Of a stretch of DNA of 53,845 nucleotides, positions 49,721-53,845 are shown piece by piece; position 1 is the first letter of the stretch; every line of letters begins with the position of its first letter. This stretch comes from Zoogloea sp. Its GTDB lineage: Bacteria > Pseudomonadota > Gammaproteobacteria > Burkholderiales > Rhodocyclaceae. Location of the stretch: assembly GCF_030157465.1 (NCBI RefSeq), contig NZ_JAOAUU010000077.1:1-53845 (forward strand), given 5' to 3'. The notes under the pieces are model-generated. The model was not told the origin of the DNA. It saw only the letters and a list, made by a program, of their open reading frames with translations, and made no database searches. The translations under genes were made by a program, and so were the position numbers.

Positions 49721-49773
49721 AGTATAGGACGGGTAAAACAGTCGTGTTATGACTTAAACTACTGAACTTCAGT
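49721..49773 (-). promoter_or_regulatory. promoter of the CoA-transferase gene with upstream palindromic operator
   Basis: On the minus strand TATACT (49721-49726), an 18-bp spacer and ATAACA (49745-49750). Just upstream lies a perfect 13-bp palindrome ACTGAACTTCAGT (49761-49773), between the promoter and the divergent LysR gene. That is the position expected of an activator site. Confidence 0.5.
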
Positions 49774-49789
49774 CGTTTTTTTCATCAAA

Positions 49790-50722
49790 ATGGACCTTCG
49801 CGCACTTCGTTATTTCGTCGAAACCGTTCGCCACAGCAGCTTCACGGTGGCCGCCGAACGCCTCAACGTCACCCAGTCGACGGTCAGCAAGATGCTCCGC
49901 CAACTGGAGGACGAAATCGGCCAGCCGCTCTTGATCCGCGACGGGCGCCAGCTGCGCCTGACCGACGTCGGGCGCATCGTGCATGAACGGGGGCTGGAGG
50001 CGCTGGGCATGATGGGCCGGCTCACCCGCGAGGTGACCGACCTCACCACCCTCGCCCGCGGCGAGCTGACGGTGGGAATTCCGCCGATGGTGAACCTGCT
50101 GTTTCCGCCGGTGGTAAAGGCTTTTCGCGAGCGCTACCCGGCGGTGAGCCTGCGCCTGCAGGAAAACGGCGGGCAGGTGATCGAGCAGCAGGTGGCCGGC
50201 GGCGAGCTGGAAGTGGGCGCCACGCTGCTGCCCGCCGACCCGGCGCTGGGGCTGGATTCGCGCAGCTTCGGGCGCTATCCGGTCTTCGTGGTCGGCACGC
50301 GGCAGGCGCGTTGGGCACGGGCGGCAACGGTGCCGCTGACGGCACTGCGGGACGAGCCGCTGCTGCTGCTCGGCGACGATTTCTCGCTGACCCGGCGAAT
50401 CCGCGAGGCCTGCGTCGTGGCGGGCTTCGAAGCGCGCATCGCGGCCCAAAGCAGCCAGTGGGATTTTCTCGTCGCGCTGGCCGCCGCCGGGCTCGGCACC
50501 ACGCTGATCCCGGCTCCCCTCCTCGCCCGCCTCAACATTGGCGACGAGCTGGTTGTACGCCCGCTGCTTGCCGCGCCGGACTCGCCCCTGGACTGGAATG
50601 TGGCGTTGATCTGGAAGCCCGGCCGCTACATGTCCCACGCCGCGCGGGCGTGGATGAAGGTTTGCGAGGAAATGCTGGGCAGCAGAGAGAGCCCCGTTAG
50701 CGCTCCCGCCAGGCCTGGTTGA
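49790..50722 (+). CDS. LysR-family transcriptional regulator
   Basis: A 310-residue regulator with the N-terminal winged helix (LRALRYFVETVRHSSFTVAAERLNVTQSTVSKMLRQLE in parts, about 1-60) and a periplasmic-binding-like effector domain (about 90-300, starting GELTVGIPP). The C-terminal half is typical of CynR/GltC-like members that sense small organic acids, but the effector is unknown. It is divergent from the CoA-transferase gene and overlaps the 3' end of the adaptor gene on the other strand by 26 bases. Confidence 0.93.
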   Translation: MDLRALRYFVETVRHSSFTVAAERLNVTQSTVSKMLRQLEDEIGQPLLIRDGRQLRLTDVGRIVHERGLEALGMMGRLTREVTDLTTLARGELTVGIPPMVNLLFPPVVKAFRERYPAVSLRLQENGGQVIEQQVAGGELEVGATLLPADPALGLDSRSFGRYPVFVVGTRQARWARAATVPLTALRDEPLLLLGDDFSLTRRIREACVVAGFEARIAAQSSQWDFLVALAAAGLGTTLIPAPLLARLNIGDELVVRPLLAAPDSPLDWNVALIWKPGRYMSHAARAWMKVCEEMLGSRESPVSAPARPG

Positions 50723-52044
50723 AGCTGTCGGCCAGCGGCCGGAACAGATAGCCCAGGAAGGTGCGCTCGCCGGTGATGATGAACACGTCGGTCTGCATGC
50801 CCGGCTGCACTTTCTGGTCGCCGAGTCGCTTCAGTTCGTCGGCCGACACCGTGACCTTGACGATGAAGTAGCTCATCTCGGTACGCGGGTCGAGCACCGC
50901 GTCGGCCGACACGTAGCTGAGCTTGCCCTTGAGCTCGGGCGTGGTGCGTGCGTTGAAGGCGTGCAGCTTGACGCCCACATCCTGCCCCAGCGCCACCCGG
51001 TCGATGTCCGGCGGCAACACCTTGCCTTCGACGATCAGCCGGTCGGAGCTGGGCACCACTTCCATCACCACTTCGCCGGGGCCGATCACGCCGCCGGCGG
51101 TGTGAATCTTGAGATCCGTCACGGTGCCATCCACCGGTGCGCGCAGTTCGGTTTGCTCGAGGGTGTAGCGGGTGGCGCTTTCACGTTCGATCAACTCGAA
51201 GTTTTCGGCCTGAACCTTCTTCAGCTCGGCAACCACTTCCTCGTGAAAGGCTTTTTTCACCTGGAATTTCTTGAGCTCCTTCTCGCTGATTGCCGTGTTG
51301 GCCGAAGCCACCTTGGAGGCCAGTTCGTCCCGCTCGCCGAGGAGGCGGGTCAGATCGCGCTCGATGGTGCGGATCTTGGTTTTTTCGACCATGCCCTGGC
51401 TGGCCAGCGACGCAAGCCCGTCGAGTTCGGCCTTGACGCTGGCCGCCTGCTCCTGCTTGGAGCGCTGCTGGGATTGCAGGCCCGCGATCTCGCTGCGCAG
51501 CGAGCCGATCTGTCGTTCGAGAATCCCCACCTCGCCGATGCGCGAGGCGCGCCGGGCGTTGAAGACGGACTCCTGGGAGCGCAGGATTTCGGCGATCTGC
51601 GGCTCGTTCGCCTGGCTCGTCAGCGCCTTGGGAAAGACGATGGAAGAACGCTCGTCGCGCTCGGCCTCGAGGCGCGCCTGGGCCGCCAGGGCCACTTCGC
51701 GCCCGCCCTTCACCACCCCGTAGGCGGCGCCGGCCTTGGTTTCGTCGAGCTGCACCAGCACATCACCGGCCTTCACGGTGCTGCCATCCTTCACCAAGAT
51801 CGCCTTCACCACGCCCCCTTCCGGGTGCTGGATTTTTTTGCGGCTGCTGTCCACCTTGACCGAGCCCTGGGCCACCACCGCCGACGACAGCGGCGCCAGC
51901 GACGACCACACGATGGTGAGCCCGAAGGTGCCGGCCAGGATTGCGTAGCCGATGCGGCTCCAGCGCCGGGCGCCGGGCGTCGGCCACGGCCTTGTCCTCG
52001 CCGACGATCAGCGAGGCTTCGATTTCACGGGCGAGTTCAACCAT
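50697..52044 (-). pseudogene. HlyD-type type I secretion adaptor, frameshifted near the N-terminus
   Basis: Periplasmic membrane-fusion protein that links the inner-membrane ABC exporter to TolC. The downstream frame (50697-51911) holds nearly the whole adaptor: biotinyl-lipoyl half (HPEGGVVKAILVKDGSTVKAGD), a long coiled coil (about 75-235) and the C-terminal barrel with RAPVDGTVTDL. The N-terminal start (ATG 52042-52044, VELAREIEASL...) is in another frame, and the membrane helix falls after the break. The break is at a tandem copy of CGCCGGG (51964-51977); deleting one copy joins VADARRWSRIGYAI smoothly. It may be a recent mutation, a phase switch or a sequence error. Confidence 0.8.
51964..51977 (+). 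repeat. 7-bp tandem duplication (CGCCGGG twice) breaking the HlyD frame
   Basis: Two adjacent copies of CGCCGGG. Because seven is not a multiple of three, gain of one unit shifts the reading frame; loss of one unit would restore it. Confidence 0.85.
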
Positions 52045-53764
52045 TGGCTGCGCCTCCGGCTTCCTGCGGCTGGCCTTCCGGACGGGCAATGACGCGCCGC
52101 GTGATGACCGGCATGACTTCCGAAGTGGGCCCGAAATTCACGATTTGTCCTTTCAGGATCACCATCAGTTGATCGGTGCCGCCGAGCACCGCCGGCCGGT
52201 GGGCAATGACGACCACCGTCGATTGGCCCCGCAGCACTTCCATGGCCTGGCGCACGGCGCCTTCGCCTTCGGCATCGAGGTTGGAGGTGGGCTCGTCCAG
52301 CACGATCAGCGGCGGGCGCCCATAGAAGGCCCGCGCCAGCCCGATGCGCTGGCGCTGCCCGCCGGACAGATTGACGCCCGACGGGCCGATCGGCGTGTCG
52401 TAGCCCTGGGGCAGTTCGAGGATCACCTGGTGCGCCCCGGCAAGCTGGGCCGCATCGACAACCTTGTCCGGGTCCACCTTGCCGAAGCGGGCGATGTTGT
52501 CGGCGACGGTTCCGGGAAAAAGCTCGATGTCCTGGGGCAGGTAGCCGATGTGTGGGCCCACGTCTTCGCGATTCCAGTCGGCGATATTCACGCCGTCAAG
52601 CCGCACCACACCGGTGCCCGGCCGCCACACGCCCACCGCCAGCCGCGCGAGGGTGGACTTTCCGGCCGCGCTGGGGCCGGTGATGCCCAGCACGCTGCCG
52701 GCATCCAGGCTAAAGCTGAGGTTTTGAACGGTGAATTTGCGCAAATCGGGCGGGCCGCCCGAAACGCCCTCGAAAACCAGCTTGCCCTCGGGCTTGGGCA
52801 GCAGCATGGTGGGCGCGTCGGCGGCATCGCTGCCAAATCCCTTGAGCAGCCGACCATACGATTCCCGCGCCATCAGGAAGCCGCGCCAGCCGCCAATGGC
52901 CGCTTCCACCGGGGCCAGCCCGCGGCCCATGATGATGGACGAAGCGATCATCACGCCGCCGGTGCATTCCTGCTTGATCACCAGCCAGGCACCCACGCCG
53001 AGAATCGCAACCTGCAGGAAGAAGCGCAGCGCCTTGGCCACCGCGGCCACGTTGCCGGCCCGGTCGCTGGCCAGGCCCTGCAGGCCGAGGCCCAGGTCGT
53101 GACGTTTGCGCCACAGCACGGTGAGGCCGGGCAACATGCCCATGGCGCGGATCGCTTCGGCGTTGCGCGCCGAAATCTCGGCAAACTGGGTGCCGGCCGC
53201 CATCTGCTTGCCGGCCTCGGCAAGGGGCTCGCGGGTGTCACGCTCGTTCCAGAGCGCCAGCAGGAACAGCAGCACGCCCCCCACCAGCGCCACATGGCCG
53301 AGCATGGGGTGAAGCAGGTAAACCAGGCCGATGTAGATCGGCATCCACGGCGCATCGAGCAGGCTCAGGATGTGCGAGCCGGTCAGGAAGTTGCGCAGCT
53401 GGTCGAGATCACGCAGGGATTGGCCGCTGCGCCCGGCGGTGAGCGTGCGCATGAAGACGAGGCCCGACAGCTGCGCGTCAAAGCGCGCCCCAAGCCGCAC
53501 CAGCAGCCGGGAGCGCACCACTTCGAGGGCGGCCAGCGTGGCCAGGCAGGCACCGGCGAAAAGCGTGAGGTACAGAAGGGTCGGGCCGCTGCGCGAAGCC
53601 AGTACCCGGTCGTACACCTGCATCATGTAGATCGACGAGGTGAGCGTAAGCAGGTTGATGAACATGCTGAAAAAACCGACCCGCTTGAGTACGCCCAGCG
53701 CGCATTCGAGCGCCTGCCCCATGGGCGTGTCGATGCGCGGCCGTTCAAGTCCGAGAAATGGCAC
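52037..53764 (-). CDS. type I secretion system permease/ATPase (PrtD type)
   Basis: Inner-membrane ABC exporter of a type I secretion system. The 575-residue protein has about five or six transmembrane segments (20-290) and an ATPase domain with Walker A GPSAAGKS (363-370), signature LSGGQRQR (466-473) and Walker B IVLDEPTSNLD. No N-terminal C39-like peptidase domain is present, as in PrtD. It starts at GTG 53764 with AAGG about eight bases upstream. Its stop overlaps the adaptor start by eight bases. Neither a substrate nor a TolC-type protein is in the window. Confidence 0.93.
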   Translation of the reverse strand: MPFLGLERPRIDTPMGQALECALGVLKRVGFFSMFINLLTLTSSIYMMQVYDRVLASRSGPTLLYLTLFAGACLATLAALEVVRSRLLVRLGARFDAQLSGLVFMRTLTAGRSGQSLRDLDQLRNFLTGSHILSLLDAPWMPIYIGLVYLLHPMLGHVALVGGVLLFLLALWNERDTREPLAEAGKQMAAGTQFAEISARNAEAIRAMGMLPGLTVLWRKRHDLGLGLQGLASDRAGNVAAVAKALRFFLQVAILGVGAWLVIKQECTGGVMIASSIIMGRGLAPVEAAIGGWRGFLMARESYGRLLKGFGSDAADAPTMLLPKPEGKLVFEGVSGGPPDLRKFTVQNLSFSLDAGSVLGITGPSAAGKSTLARLAVGVWRPGTGVVRLDGVNIADWNREDVGPHIGYLPQDIELFPGTVADNIARFGKVDPDKVVDAAQLAGAHQVILELPQGYDTPIGPSGVNLSGGQRQRIGLARAFYGRPPLIVLDEPTSNLDAEGEGAVRQAMEVLRGQSTVVVIAHRPAVLGGTDQLMVILKGQIVNFGPTSEVMPVITRRVIARPEGQPQEAGGAANG

Positions 53765-53775
53765 GGTGATCCCTT

Positions 53776-53802
53776 GAAAAAGAAGAGCCGGTCAAAGCCG
53801 GC
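53776..53802 (-). terminator. terminator upstream of the secretion ABC gene
   Basis: On the minus strand GCCGG/CCGGC (5 bp, 6-nt loop, 53787-53791 with 53798-53802) is followed by TCTTCTTTTTC. It would end a gene lying beyond the right edge. Confidence 0.5.
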
Positions 53803-53845
53803 CCATTCTGTTGTGTAGCTACGACCGAAACCCGGCCGTTCAAGC

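Overview
The window looks like one contiguous chromosomal segment of a GC-rich betaproteobacterium, most likely of the Rhodocyclales type (Azoarcus/Thauera/Dechloromonas/Zoogloea relatives). This rests on protein similarity recalled from memory and on gene order: tpiA-secG-tRNA-Leu-nuoABC, rlmE/ftsH-folP-glmM, carA-carB-greA, dapB/bamE/fur, recN-nadK/hrcA-hemH and grpE-dnaK-dnaJ. Almost everything is housekeeping. No rRNA, CRISPR array, integrase, transposase or plasmid/phage module was seen.

Layout. 1-2.8 kb (minus): tpiA, secG, tRNA-Leu(GAG) and the head of the nuo (complex I) operon, cut by the window edge in nuoC. 2.9-6.9 kb (minus): the phosphate uptake operon pstSCAB behind a Pho-box promoter. 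6.9-12.5 kb (minus): glmM, folP, ftsH, then a roughly 0.7 kb stretch with no convincing gene, then rlmE, with yhbY divergent. 13.0-18.5 kb (minus): carA-carB-greA-DUF4149 as a tight operon. 18.6-22.6 kb (minus): a hybrid histidine kinase with HPt, dapB and bamE; fur is divergent. 23.3-25.9 kb (minus): nadK-recN. 26.0-28.5 kb (plus): hrcA, hemH and a small membrane protein. 28.6-31.1 kb: an accessory-looking patch with an AP2-like protein, thioredoxin-2 and a Hanks-type kinase fused to a cyclic-nucleotide-binding-like domain. 31.3-36.5 kb (plus): grpE, dnaK, dnaJ and a branched-chain amino acid-type binding protein. 36.6-39.2 kb (minus): hom and alaA. 39.4-45.7 kb (plus): Mth938-domain protein, bcp, PIN-PhoH ATPase and a 1260-residue multi-sensor hybrid kinase. 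45.8-48.0 kb: divergent mnmH/selD (tRNA 2-selenouridine). 48.1-50.7 kb: acyl-CoA:acetate CoA-transferase and a divergent LysR regulator. 50.7-53.8 kb (minus): a type I secretion ABC transporter and a frameshifted HlyD-type adaptor.

Most informative regulatory signals. Three near-perfect heat-shock (sigma-32) promoters precede trxC, grpE and dnaK (CTTGAAA-N13/14-CCCCANNT). A Pho box with a correctly spaced -10 precedes pstS. In both the pst and carAB leaders the promoter is followed at once by a terminator-like hairpin, so that hairpin lies inside the leader RNA. An intrinsic-terminator hairpin sits inside the nominal first codons of the 18.6 kb kinase gene. The HlyD adaptor is broken by a duplicated 7-bp unit; removing one copy restores the expected protein exactly.

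I did not find a clearly new multi-gene system. The best candidates for follow-up are the AP2-like/TrxC/kinase-CNB patch between hemH and grpE, the leader hairpins, the 7-bp frameshift and a heptad-repeat element between hom and alaA.
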